A stretch of 64,000 nt of DNA from Prinsepia uniflora. Its lineage: Eukaryota; Streptophyta; Magnoliopsida; Rosales; Rosaceae. Within the stretch, counting starts at the first letter, position 1. Every line of letters begins with the position of its first letter. Shown piece by piece: positions 13,200-24,458 of the stretch. The position numbers and the translations under genes were made by a program. The DNA lies in NCBI GenBank assembly GCA_032719365.1, contig CM064876.1, positions 56,601,864 to 56,665,863 on the forward strand. The letters are read 5' to 3'. The notes under the pieces were generated by a model. The model did no database searches. It saw only the letters and a program-made list of their open reading frames with translations, and was not told the origin of the DNA.

Positions 13200-13738
13200 T
13201 AGGGGTGGCAATGGGTCGTGTCGTGTCATGTCATGATTTCTGTTTTACCCATTTATGCCTAACCCGAATTCGACCCGTTTAATAATCTTGTCAAGAATGT
13301 CCAACCCGAACCCGACCTGTTAATGACTCGTGTAACCCGTTTAACCCATTTAATAAACAGGTCATACTCAAAACCCAATTAACCTATAACCTATTTGACC
13401 CGTTTAACCCATTTAACATGTCTAACCTATTTTAATTATAAGATTTAATAGATATTTAGGTAAGTAAATGGGTAGATATATGGGTTAGTAATAACACGTT
13501 TATTAAATGAGTCAATATATAAGTCAATATGCTGGTTAACCTGTTAACCCAAAATCTACCCATTTATTAAACGGGCTAACAGATCGTTATACGGGTTAAC
13601 AAGTTGACCCGAAACCCACCCATTTAATAAATAGGTCATAATGGGTTAACCCGAAAATGACCCGAAATTTTAATTGTGTGGGTTGACCAGGATAAATTTC
13701 GTGCGGGTTTCGAGTCGTGTCAAAAATTACCAACCTTA
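13200..13738. mobile_element. hAT-type MITE (539 bp)
   Basis: It begins TAGGGGTGGCAAT and ends ATTACCAACCTTA, an imperfect inverted terminal repeat of the type common to plant hAT MITEs. It is flanked by 8-bp duplications GTCACTTC (13192-13199) and GTCACATC (13739-13746), with one mismatch. The interior is built of repeated ACCCGTTTAACCC-like words and has no coding frame. The related LTR at 27443-30341 has an uninterrupted empty site (GATGTGAC, 29575-29582). Confidence 0.85.
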
Positions 13739-14423
13739 GTCACATCAATATCACAGAGGATGGTCTAGGTGGAAACAATTGAAATACGTTTCATAAACAG
13801 TTGTATTTCAAATCAAATCAATAGTTTCACCTAGGGTCTCAGCCTAAAACATAGTTTCCACCAAAATCTCATAAATTCATTTCACAATCATTTATCTGAA
13901 AACCATCTTAAAACAATTTCCAGAACTCATTTTACAATACCCAAAATCATTTCATTATCCAACTGGGTCTCAAGCCCAAAATGCTATTTTCAGGAAAATT
14001 CGTAAAATCGTTCAGAAACAGACAATTAAATCCACAAATCATAATTCAAATCACTATGCAATCATTACATTTCAAATCATGATCATAAGACATTTAAAAC
14101 ATTTATGCATGCATCACATTTATAAAATAAGGTGCACTCACACACGGTCAACGTTGCATGCTCAAAACCCGCGTCGTAAGCCAATCTGAAGTTTTTAGAA
14201 CCACTGACTTATCAAAGTCACTAACAATCCAAATAAGTCGATATGTAAACACCCCCTAAACCCTGGTATAGTAAATGTGTCCCAAACACGCTTCTTGAGG
14301 AGAAAAACCTTCAAAACACCCACCAAACGATCTATGATCGACCTGAAACCACCCCCACTGGATTCAGAACATTGAAACCTTTCGAAAAAAATACCTGTTT
14401 GACCACAAAATTTGTGCCCACGT

Positions 14424-16915
14424 TGACAGGACCCGTCCCAATCCCACTGGGACCACCCGGGGACGTGCCCTACTCCCATATGACAACGACTCCAAACATA
14501 CCAAAATTACCCTTAAATAAAACTAAATACTCAAATAGATAAATAACGTGCAACAACATTGTTCAGAGTGATAGCTGTCATACAAGGGATAGTAAAATAA
14601 CAAAACGTGAGCACAATAGTCAGAGTACATTATTTGGTGCTCAACCTACCCACAAGGGGGTGTACAGGTGCACAACGAATAAACTAAGCCTCTTCCTCCT
14701 CCTCCGGATCCTCCTCTAGTTCCGTGTCACGGCCTGGAGGGGTCAGTAAAACATTTAAAGAGTGAGTGGGCCAAAAATAAACAGTTTATAAATCAATTTC
14801 ATAATAAAGTAAATCATAAGGTTTTACCCCTCCGTTTTCCAAACCTTGCATGCATTGAAAACACAATATCATAATGAAATCATAATCACACAATCATAAT
14901 CATAATCGAAAGGAGAAACTAACATATTAGTACACTGTAAAACCCAACCCAAATGATGTCATGGTTCTAAGGCTACGCGTTGCCACTCAGGGTCTCACAC
15001 CCAAGACTCTCTAGGTACATCAGTGCCCGGTATCCCAGTCACTGCCCGAGGTATACGAACATGCTTTCCTGAGAGTAAGAAACCCAACGGGGGTCAACTC
15101 CACTCAGTCAGGGCCCCGTGACTACTCCAGATTCCACCCGGACCAACGACCCTCCCTAGAGGAGACAAGATAGACAGTTAGGAAAGTACAGTACAATAAC
15201 AGTATAGTTTACCCTATGTCCCCTGGACATCCCAGAACACAATCCACATATAATCCAGACGGGTCTCATGCCCAAAACATTATAATAATAGATATAAATA
15301 GTTCATATAGTACTCATCTAAATCATAAGTGGAAATAGTAAAACAGTTTATGCATGCAAGCCTTTTATAAATCAAACAACCCACTCACACTCGGTCCTCA
15401 TTGCTCAACGACCGCTAAAACCTGTAGTCACATATCTAAGAGTCACTAAAGGACCCTACAACTCCAATACTAAGACCCTAGAACAGATCCGTCTCGAATA
15501 CGCAACCCGGGCACTATTCCCAAGGCTTCAAACCTCATTTTGATTATCTTATCGATCTCCGATAGACATGAAACCACCATCATTGGATCTGTATCGTTGA
15601 AACCTTGAAAATGGTACTGGTCCCACCAAAAATACTATTCACACGCGTGGGTCAACGCTGCTACAATGTTGCTGACGTCAGCATGACGTCATCACTGACA
15701 CTTGTCAGGTGACACGTGGCATACTCTGGTTGGCCCCTGATTTGACAATCTCTGACAGGATGACGTCAGTATGATGACGTCATCACTGCTACAGTATCGG
15801 GTCAACCCGTTTACCGGAATCGGGTCGCCGTTGACTCGCGACTTGACCCGTTTCCACAGTCCATTTTCGGCCACCATTTTCGATGGGGTTCAATCCTACT
15901 GAGTCATCTAGGTCTGTTCTACGGTTCCATAACCTCAAAACTGGAAGAAAACTGGTAGAATCGTACCTGGGCCTCGATGAAGTTCCCGGCCAAACTCCGG
16001 TCGTCTTCTCCGGCTATCCACTCTGTCTCAGTTGTCCAAACTGGTCCCAATGAGCTCGTCTCTGACCCTAGAGCATGTCCCTAATCAAAGAGTCGAACCC
16101 TAAACGTTAAAACGGTTTGTTTCGAGACAAGGGAGGTAAAACGGGTTTCTCGGGTTTTGGGCGTTACCTCCGTCATGTCGCCGCCGTGGCCTTCGTCGTT
16201 CGTTCAGCCGTGCTCCTGGGGTCCTCAAGATGTCAACTGGAGCTCCGTTCAAGTCGGGTCTGGGGGCTTTTAAGGTCTGTTCAGGCCAGGAGGAAGGGTT
16301 GTGGTTGCTGGTGGTGCACGGTGGCATTCTGGAGATGATGGTGGTGCTGTGGACGGTCGCCTGGTGGTGTGAGGGTTGCTGGTTAGGGCGTTTGGGTTGA
16401 GAGAAAATCGAAGGGAGGTACTTGAACGGTTAGGGAAAAATGGATGTGTGTTTGTGTGAGAGAGAGATGATTGTGCATGAGAAGGAAAAAGCAGATAGGA
16501 TGAAGGGCTGGGATGAGTTTGATCAGGAAATATATGGTTGGGATTCAATGATGGAAAATTAGTTAATAAACAATGGACCAATAGGCTCATAGGGTTGCTT
16601 TATTGGAATAGTGCACCCTTGGATGAGTGACACTTGTCACTCATCCGCTGGCTTGATTTAAATCTAGGGTTTACACGGATTCCCATAATTAATTAATATT
16701 TTAATCGTTTGCACTTGGATCGTAAATTCCACTAAAACGCTTCCGTGACCATAACTTTTTCATACTAACTCTGATTCCGGCGTGCCGCCTGTCTACAGAT
16801 TCGTGACGTCCCGATCTACGTCATAGTCATGGGTTAAAGTCTAAGTTTTCTCCCCTCAGGGGTAAAATAGTCATTTTACATTAAAATATTAATAAAACAG
16901 GTTCGGGTCATTACA
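14424..16915 (-). mobile_element. Solo LTR, same subfamily as 21847-24458
   Basis: The plus strand runs from TGACAGGACCCGTCCCAATC to GGGTCATTACA. Flanking 5-bp sequences CACGT (14419-14423) and CATGT (16916-16920) differ by one transition and are read as the target site duplication. It is inserted in the older LTR starting at 12443. It closely resembles the 5' LTR at 21847-24458. No internal region is attached, so it is a solo LTR. It carries four TGACGTCA sites (15673-15781), a palindrome at 16621-16646 and a candidate splice donor at 16166-16167. Confidence 0.8.
16621..16646 (-). repeat. Perfect 12-bp-arm palindrome in the LTR
   Basis: Arms GGATGAGTGACA and TGTCACTCATCC around a CT loop (AG in element sense), 270 bp inside the TGTAAC end. 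The same structure recurs in the other LTRs of this group. Confidence 0.9.
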
Positions 16916-18147
16916 CATGTGCCCTCACATGCCTGTCAAAGTTCGGTCAACGCTAGTCAACTACTGACATAATCTGCTGATGTTACTGCTGACGTCACCT
17001 GCTGACGTCAGCCTACTTGACATTTGACAATCTGACAACTACCACGTGGCACCCCTTGATTGGTGCCACATGTCACTATCTAACATGTACCACATGTTCA
17101 TACTGATGTTATCTACTAACATCATCATGAAACATCAGCTACCACATCACCTAACAACCTCTGACACAATGTCACATGGCACCACCTCACTAGTCCACGT
17201 GGTTTGACAGCGCTGACGTGGATTTGCCACGTCGATGCTGACTTAGGTTGACACCTCACCACGTATCATCATCTAGTTGGCCACGTGGCTTGACAAGATA
17301 ACGTGGCATTCCATGTCATCATTGTCAACCTCTCAAGGGGTCAACTCAACTCACTGTAACGGGTCATTTGGCCCGCGAACTTAACCCAACCATATTTCCC
17401 TCAAATCTCACTATTCTCCTCCATTTTTCTTCCTAGCCATTTGTCTCACTCCCAGGAATAGATCTACTACCTCAAAACTGTAAAAACGTACCTCACAACT
17501 GTGAACCAACCTCGACTCTTCACGGCCAAGCTTCGAACTTCCTTCCAGAGTTGTCTAGTGGTCCAAACTCTTCCATTTTAGTCCCTAAGAACTCGTCCAA
17601 ACTCAGAGAACACGAACAAGGCTTCAGAACAGTTTCCAAACGTCCAAACTCCAAGATCCAAAATTCAAGCTATAAGAGTTCTTGGTTTACTTGGGTTTTT
17701 GGATTTTCCTAGGCATCCACTATGGCTTCACCTCCTCTCCGTCGTCTCTGAGCCTCTCCCTCACTCTCAGTCTCTCTCTCAAGCAGCCCAACTACTGTAT
17801 TCCAAGAAGAAAACATGGGGAAAAGGTTTCGGGTGTGTTTGAAACAAAAAAGGAAGATGGTACATGAATGTGGGGTGATGGATATTTTGGGTCTCTCTCT
17901 CAGTCGGGTGTGTTTCGAGTCTCTCTCTCAGTCTCTCGCTCACTCTCAGTCTCTCACTCACAGTTGTCACTTATCCATTGGTTCAGAATGGATATTTTGG
18001 GTCCTACTAAGAACAAACTAAAAGTCAACTTCCTCGAATAACGTGTAACTGTAAAATCCAATTAAACCTTTTTAGACCCGTAACTTTCATGTATGACGTC
18101 TAAATTTGACATGTTGCTTGTTTACGTGATAGTAATCCCCCGATCTA

Positions 18148-19556
18148 TGTAAAGGTGGATGTGAAACGTGGATCCCGATCCGACACGATCGACTCTGGGG
18201 TACCGTGTAGTCGGATGATCTCATTAATGAATAACTGGGCCAAACGGTTGAGCTTGTACGTCTCACGTACAGGCAGAAAATGCGCTGATTTAGTCAACCG
18301 GTCCACTATTACCCAGACTCCATCAACTCCACTCCTTGTCTTCGGTAACTTGAAGACAAAGTCCATTATAATATGATCCCACTTCCATTGTGGAATTGGA
18401 AGTGGCTGCATAGCCCCATACGGACGCTGTCGTTCTGCTTTGACCTGCTGACAGATCAAACATTTGCTGACAAACTCAGCTATCTCCCTCTTCATCCCTA
18501 GCCACCAATAATAGTCCCGGAGGGTACGGTACATCTTTGTCCCTCCTGGATGCATAGCATAGGCCGAACTGTGGGCCTCGTCTAAAATCTCTCTCCTCAA
18601 CTCTGGTACCGCAGGTACACACAATCTCCCAAGCTTTACTAATGCTCCATCGCCCCTGACGGAGAAATCTTGTCTCTGTCCGGATTCAACCTCGTTCCTG
18701 TAATCACAAAGTATCTGGTCCTGTAGTTGAGCCTCGATGATCCTGTCGACCAACACGGGTCGCACATGAAAGCTAGCCAACAAGGCTCCCTGATCGTCCA
18801 TCCCTAACATAACTCCGCTCTTCCGAAGTTCCACTAGCAAAGGAAGATACACCAATCTCAAATGCGCAACTGATCCCGCCGACTTCCTGCTAAGTGCATC
18901 AGCTACAACATTTGCCTTGCCAGGATGGTACTCGATGGTACAATCATAATCCTTCACCAATTCCAACCATCTCCGCTGTCTCATGTTGAGTTCCTTCTGA
19001 GTGAACAAATGTTTAAGACTCTGGTGATCGGTGAATATTCGGCATGTCACACCGAACAAATGATGTCTCCAGATCTTTAGAGCATGAACCACTGCCGCCA
19101 ATTCCAAATCATGAGTAGGGTAGTTCAACTCGTGCGTCTTCAGCTGCCGGGATGCGTAAGCAATCACTTTTCCATTCTGCATCAATACACAACCCAAACC
19201 CTGCAGCGATGCATCACTATATACCACGAACTCTCCACTACTGTCTGGTAATGCAAGGACAGGTGCAGTGGTTAATCGGAACTTTAATTCCTGAAAACTC
19301 TGTTCACACTGATCGTCCCATACAAACTTCACCCCTTTCCGGGTTAACTGGGTCAATGGTGCGGAAATCTGGGAGAAACCCTCTACGAATCTCCGATAGT
19401 AGCCTGCTAACCCAACAAAACTTCGCACTTCCATCACCGTGGTCGGTCTTGGCCAATTCGTCACAGCCTCCGTTTTCTGAGGATCCACACTTATCCCCTC
19501 GGGTGATATAATGTGACCCAAGAATCCAATACTATTTAGCCAAAACTGACACTTGC
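18148..19556 (-). pseudogene. Ty3/Gypsy pol: RNase H and truncated integrase
   Basis: A long open frame from 19521 to a stop at 18145 continues the RT of the neighbouring frame after a single-base shift near 19555-19580. Residues 1-50 are the RT C-terminus (GYYRRFVEGFS). RNase H follows with YSDAS (101-105), TDHQSLKHL (164-172) and ADALSR (207-212). The integrase zinc finger shows H317, H324, C354 and C357, and the catalytic core keeps its first two aspartates (IIMDF near 387, VSDRD near 448). The frame then stops at FTSTFT, before the catalytic Glu. The last codons run into the adjoining LTR, so the integrase is incomplete and cannot be active. Confidence 0.9.
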
Positions 19557-21734
19557 TTAACTTCGTAGTTTACCCAATACCCTTCGTAAGTGCTCCTCAT
19601 GAGCCCTGACACTCCTGGAATACACCAAGATGTCGTCGTTAAACACGATCACAAATTTCTCCAGGTATGCTCGAAAAACTCGATTCATCAAGTCCATGAA
19701 TGCAGCTGGTGCATTCGTCAATCCAAAGGGCATCACCAAGAACTCATAATGCCCATACCTCGTTCGAAAAGCTGTTTTCTGAACATCCCCCTCGGCTATT
19801 CTCAGTTGATGGTATCCTGACCTCAGATCTATCTTGGAGAAATACCGCGCTCCTCGTAACTGATCGAACAAATCATCGATCCTGGGTAAGGGATACTGAT
19901 TCCTTACCGTAGCCTTGTTCAACTGCCGATAATCCACACACAACCGTAAACTACCCTCCTTCTTTTTCACAAATAAGACCGGCGCTCCCCATGGTGATGT
20001 ACTGGGTCGGATAAACCCTAGATCCACCAATTCCTGTAATTGGATTTTCAATTCCCGTAGCTCCGCCGGTGCCATACGATACGGTGCTTGTGAAATCGGT
20101 CGAGTCCCGGGGAGTAACTCGATCGTAAAGTCAATCTCCCTAGGTGGTGGTAATCCGGGTAAATCTCCTGGAAAGACATCAGGAAATTCCCGCACAATCG
20201 GAATATCCTTAATACGCAAAGATTCATCCGTAGACTCTACCACATAAGCAAGATAACCCTGACACCCCTTCTGTAAGAGTTTAGTAGCTGTGAGTGCAGA
20301 TATTACCTTGGGTGATGCGTCTCCACACTCTCCCTGAAATATCACTTCCGGTAATCCTGGACCTCTCAAAGTCAACCGCATGTTACCACAGTCGATGAGT
20401 GAATTGTACTCCGACAACCAATCAACTCCAAGTATCACATCGAAATCGTGAACATTCATCAGGATTAAGTCTGCCGGAAATTCGACTCCTTCAATCTCCA
20501 CAGGACAAGCTCGTATCTCCTGGTTCACCCGGTAGGTCACACCCATCGGTGTCCCCACTCCCATCTCGTGCTCAAGTGCGGTCACCTCACGGCCCAACAG
20601 ACTAGCACAACGTGGTGAAATAAAAGAATGAGTTGCCCCCGGATCCATCAATGCACGAACAACCATGCCATAAATATGTACAGTACCTGTCAACACTCCC
20701 GGAATGGATCTGGCCTGCTGCTGGGTAACAGCATAAACACGAGCCATAGACTCTGCAGGTCGTCCCCGTCCTCTAGCCCCTCGATCACGGCCACGCACAA
20801 CACCGCGTGTCCGGCTGCTGTCAGTTTGGGATGCTGTGCTCTGCGCTGGCGCAGTACTGCCGCGAATCAGTGGACACTCAGAAGCATAATGCCCCGGCTC
20901 CCCACAAGCGAAGCATGTGACCTCCCTAGGTCGACCCGAGTATCCTCCCGGTGAGATGCTCATCGGTGAGTAAGACCGCTGCCAAGCTCCAGAACGCTGT
21001 CCAGACCTCTGAGGACTCCTGAACTGACCAGAACGTCCTCGGCTGCCAGAAGACGAAGATCCACCAGAATGTCCTCCCTTCGAGCCACGACGGCCCGAAA
21101 ATCCCAAGTGTGGGCGATCACGTCGCCGAGTCTCCCCCTCAGCTCGCTGACGAGCCAGGATACTGTTCTCAACCCTGGTCGCCGCATCAGTCAGATCCCT
21201 CATGGAAGCAAAGGGTGTTGCAGTCACCATCGCCTGAATCTCAGGTCGCAAGCCCCACTCAAATCTGCGACATCGGTCTGCCTCGGTGATCACGAAGTTC
21301 TCAGCAAAGCGAGACAACATCAGGAAGGTCTCCTCGTACTCTGCTACAGTCTGATCCCCCTGTCGGAGTTGCAGAAACTCCGCCTCACGGGCGTTGCGGA
21401 ACGACCGTGGATAGAACTGGTTGAGAAACCGCTCTCGGAAGGTCTCCCATGGAATGGTGTGAACAGTCCAGCCGGCCAAAACAAGGTTGTGCCACCATCG
21501 ATAGGCGCTCCCATCCAGTAGGAACGTCGCCAGTACGACACGCTCCTCCGGAGGACAGTGCATGACCTCGAAAATCCTCTCCCAGCGGTCAATCCACTGG
21601 TGTGCTTCCTCAGGGTCGGTTCCCCCACTGAAGTGCGTAGCACCCAGGCGCTGAGCCCGCTCAATGCTCGCAGTGTCTCCATTTCCTCCATTGCCCTCGT
21701 CAACACGTGCACGGGGTTCACGTCGGGGAGGCAT
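19557..21734 (-). CDS. Ty3/Gypsy gag-protease-reverse transcriptase
   Basis: A 725-codon frame starting at MPPRRE; the gag at 41326 starts with the same MPPRR, although another ATG lies 12 codons upstream. Gag covers about residues 1-270, with HCPPEERV and WETFRERFL. A CX2CX4HX4C zinc knuckle follows at 274-287 (CFACGEPGHYASEC). The aspartic protease has DPGATHSFIS (from 364) and later VILGVDWL. RT occupies about 578-725, with VDYRQLN, FSKIDLRSGYHQ and VMPFGLTNAP. The catalytic YXDD-box reads FNDD (698-701), where relatives have a hydrophobic second residue. The frame ends at LGKLRS, where a one-base shift separates it from RNase H and integrase. Gag through RT is well preserved, so the element is fairly young, but the shift, odd active site and truncated integrase make it non-functional. 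Confidence 0.92.
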   Translation of the reverse strand: MPPRREPRARVDEGNGGNGDTASIERAQRLGATHFSGGTDPEEAHQWIDRWERIFEVMHCPPEERVVLATFLLDGSAYRWWHNLVLAGWTVHTIPWETFRERFLNQFYPRSFRNAREAEFLQLRQGDQTVAEYEETFLMLSRFAENFVITEADRCRRFEWGLRPEIQAMVTATPFASMRDLTDAATRVENSILARQRAEGETRRRDRPHLGFSGRRGSKGGHSGGSSSSGSRGRSGQFRSPQRSGQRSGAWQRSYSPMSISPGGYSGRPREVTCFACGEPGHYASECPLIRGSTAPAQSTASQTDSSRTRGVVRGRDRGARGRGRPAESMARVYAVTQQQARSIPGVLTGTVHIYGMVVRALMDPGATHSFISPRCASLLGREVTALEHEMGVGTPMGVTYRVNQEIRACPVEIEGVEFPADLILMNVHDFDVILGVDWLSEYNSLIDCGNMRLTLRGPGLPEVIFQGECGDASPKVISALTATKLLQKGCQGYLAYVVESTDESLRIKDIPIVREFPDVFPGDLPGLPPPREIDFTIELLPGTRPISQAPYRMAPAELRELKIQLQELVDLGFIRPSTSPWGAPVLFVKKKEGSLRLCVDYRQLNKATVRNQYPLPRIDDLFDQLRGARYFSKIDLRSGYHQLRIAEGDVQKTAFRTRYGHYEFLVMPFGLTNAPAAFMDLMNRVFRAYLEKFVIVFNDDILVYSRSVRAHEEHLRRVLGKLRS

Positions 21735-21831
21735 ATCCAACTGTGAAGAGGCAAACAGGTTAAAAGACATCGAAAGCGACCATGTACAAAGTACAAACCG
21801 CTAACCTAGTACTCTGACTACTAATCCTAAT

Positions 21832-21843
21832 GCTCTGATACCA
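21832..21843 (-). other. Primer binding site, initiator tRNA-Met type
   Basis: The minus strand reads TGGTATCAGAGC three bases inside the 5' LTR. This is the standard plant retrotransposon sequence complementary to the tRNA-iMet 3' end. Confidence 0.9.
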
Positions 21844-21846
21844 AGC

Positions 21847-24458
21847 TGACAAGACCCGTCCCAATCCCACTGGGACCACCCGGGGACGTGACCCGCTCCC
21901 GTCTGACAATGACTCTAAACATACCAAAATTACCCTTAAATAAAAACCGAAGACTTAAATAGATAGATAACGTACAAACACAGTGTTTAAAGTGATACTG
22001 TCAGACAAGGGAAAGTAAAATACAACATGCGAGCACACTAGTCAGAGTACATTTATTCGGTGCTCAACCTACCCACAAGTGGGTGTACAGGTGCACAGCT
22101 AGGCAAACTAAACCTCTGTCTCCTCCTCCGGATCCTCCTCCTCTATTGCCGTGTCAGGGTCTGGAGGGGTCAGTAAAACAAGGGTGAGTGGGCCAAAAAT
22201 AACAGTTTAGAAATCAATTGAATAATAAAATAATCATAAGGTTTTACCCCTCCGTTTTCCAAATCTTGCATGCAGTGAAAATATAATATTATAATGAAAT
22301 CATAACAAATGAACCACAATAATAATCGTAAGGTGAAACTAACATATCAGTGCACTGTAAAACCCAACCCAAATGATGTCACGGTTCTAAGGCTACGCGT
22401 TGCCACTCAGGGTCTCACACCCGAGACTCTCTAGGTACATCAGCTCCCGGTATCCCGGTCACTGCCCGAGGTATATGAACATGCCTTCCTGAGAGTAAGC
22501 AGCCCAACGGGGGTCAACTCCACTCAGTCAGAGCCCCGTGACTACTCCAGGGTCCACCCAGGCCAACGACCCTCCCTGGAGGAGACAATATACACAGGTA
22601 GGAAAGTACAGTACAATAACAGTATAGTTTACCCTATGTCCCCCGGACATCCCAAACAAAATCCACATATAATCCAGACGGGTCTCATGCTCAAAACATT
22701 GTAATAACATATATAAGCAGTTTATAAGACTCATCAGTGGAAATAGTAAAACAGTTTATGCATGCAAGCCTTTTATAAATCAAACAGCCCACTCACACTC
22801 GGTCCTTGCTGCTCAACGATCTCTATAAACCTGTATTATTACTCCTGAGGGTTACTTAAGGACCCTATAATATCAATACCAAGACCCTAGAACAGATCCG
22901 CCTCAAAAACGCATCCCAGGCACTATTCCCGGTGCTTCAAACCCCATTTTGACCAACATAACGATCTCCGATCGACACGAAACCACCTCCATTGGATCCG
23001 TATCGTCGAAACCTTGAAAATGGTACCGGTCCCACCAAAATCACTATTTACACGCGCCCCCACGCGCTTGGTCAACGCGTGGGTCAACGCTGCTACAGTA
23101 CCGCTGACGTCAGCAGTGACGTCATGCTGACGTCAGCATGACGTCATCACTGACACTTGTCAGGTGACACGTGGCACGTTCTGATTAGTCCTTGGTCTGA
23201 CAATATCTGACAGGCTGACGTCAGAAGTGACGTCAGCATGATGACGTCATCATGCTACAGTATCGGGTCAGACCCGTTTGACTGGAACCGGGTCGCCGTC
23301 GACCCACGGCTTGACCCGATTCAACCGTACGATTCCGGCCACCATTTTCGACGGGGTTCATCCCTATAGGGTCGTCTAGGTCTGTTCTATGGTTCTACAA
23401 CCTCAAAATGGAAAGAAAATGGGAGAAAACTCACCAGAATGTCTCTGAAACTCACGGTCACGGTCCGGTCGTCGTCCCCGGTGATCCACGGCGTCTCCGT
23501 CGTCCAACCCGGTCCCAAACGACTCGTCTCCCACCCTAGGACATGTCTATCACCTAACAATCAATTTCTAATCATTAAAAACGGTCGGGTCGAATAGGGA
23601 ATGAAAACGGGCTTGTCGGGTTTTGGGTCTTACCGCCGCCGTCACGCCGCCGTAGCCCTCGCCGTCGTCCAGTTAAGCTCCTAGGATCCCCACGGTGCAG
23701 ACTGGAGCTCCTCCCGCGTCGAGGTGAGGTGGTTATCGAGGTTTGCTTCTTGGACCCGTTTCCTTGAGGTTTTCGGGTCTGAGTTTGCACGGCGGTTTCG
23801 GGGCTGGGAAGTGGGGTGGTGGCTGCCGGTGATGCTCGGTGATGGTTAGTGGATGTTGGTGATGCAGCTGGTGATCGGGTGGTGGTGTGAGAGGCGTGGG
23901 TTTGTGTGTTTGGATGGAGAGAAAATGGGAAGAGATGCACGGGTGTGTGAAGGGATGAATGTGTGTGTTTGTAAGCAAAGGCAGACAGATCGTGCATGAA
24001 CAAGGAAAGCAGATGAAAATGGAGGGCCAGGATTCATTTGAGCAGCAGATCCAAGGGCTAGGAACAATTGGAGGGAAAATAATTAATATAAAAATGTGCT
24101 AAATAGTGTAAGTTGCTTTATTGGAATAGTAAGGCTTGGATGGGTGACACTTGTCACCAATCCATCGGTTTGATTTAAATATTAGGTTGGCACGGATTTC
24201 CGTAATAAATTAATATTTTATTCCGTTGTTCTCGGTTTGTAAATTCCGCTAAAACGCTTCCTTGACCATAACTTCTTCATACGAACTCCGATTTCGGCGT
24301 GCCGCCTGTCTACGGATTCGTGACGTCCCGACCTACGTCATAGTCATGGGTCAAAGTCCAAATTGTTTCCCGGGCCAAAAGTCAAAGTTTCCCCCCCTTC
24401 AGGGGCAAAATAGTCTTTTTACATTAAAATATTATTATTCTCGGTTCGGGTCGTTACA
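21847..24458 (-). repeat. 5' LTR of the truncated gag-pol element
   Basis: The plus strand runs TGACAAGACCCGTCCC...GGGTCGTTACA (2612 bp) and closely matches the solo LTR 14424-16915. It includes seven TGACGTCA sites between 23105 and 23250, an ACGTGGC site, a one-mismatch palindrome at 24138-24163 and a splice-donor-like GGCGGTAAGA on the minus strand at 23632. Confidence 0.88.
23095..23270 (-). promoter_or_regulatory. Cluster of TGACGTCA and ACGTGGC motifs in an LTR
   Basis: Seven TGACGTCA palindromes plus ACACGTGGCAC lie in about 150 bp. TGACGTCA (C-box/CRE, with an as-1 TGACG core) and ACGTGGC (G-box/ABRE) are known plant bZIP sites. Comparable clusters lie at 15665-15785, 28385-28880 and 58140-58280. 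Enhancer function is inferred. Confidence 0.5.

Larger units (their letters stand above)
12443..18146 (-). mobile_element. LTR of the TGTAAC...TGACA group, minus strand, interrupted and 5'-truncated
   Basis: The plus strand starts TGACAGGTCTCATCCC. It matches the reverse complement of the solo LTR at 27443-30341 through its whole terminal part. It is interrupted by a hAT MITE (13200-13738) and a solo LTR (14424-16915). It continues at 16921 with the same ACGTGGC/TGACATCA-rich block seen at 28385-28880. It breaks off near 18146 before its TGTAAC end, directly against the truncated integrase of the next element, so about 180 bp are missing. Confidence 0.7.
18146..24458 (-). mobile_element. Ty3/Gypsy (probable Tekay/Del-like) element, 3' truncated
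   Basis: A minus-strand element with a complete 5' LTR (21847-24458), primer site (21832-21843), gag, protease, RT, RNase H and the start of integrase, in that order. It lacks the integrase C-terminus, any chromodomain, the polypurine tract and the 3' LTR, because it ends abruptly near 18146 against another LTR. Its right end lies inside the RT region of the older complex, which resumes at 24459. Domain order PR-RT-RH-IN is Ty3/Gypsy. Assignment to Tekay/Del rests on the gag style and tRNA-Met primer only and is an inference. Confidence 0.8.

Noticed and set aside
17682..17867. Ser/Leu-rich frame SLSLSLTLSLSLK
   Set aside because: Translation of a CTCTCT-rich simple repeat in an LTR.
14424..24458. 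Treating 14424-16915 and 21847-24458 as the two LTRs of one element
   Set aside because: The left LTR has its own nearly perfect duplication and older LTR sequence on both sides, so it is a separate solo LTR.
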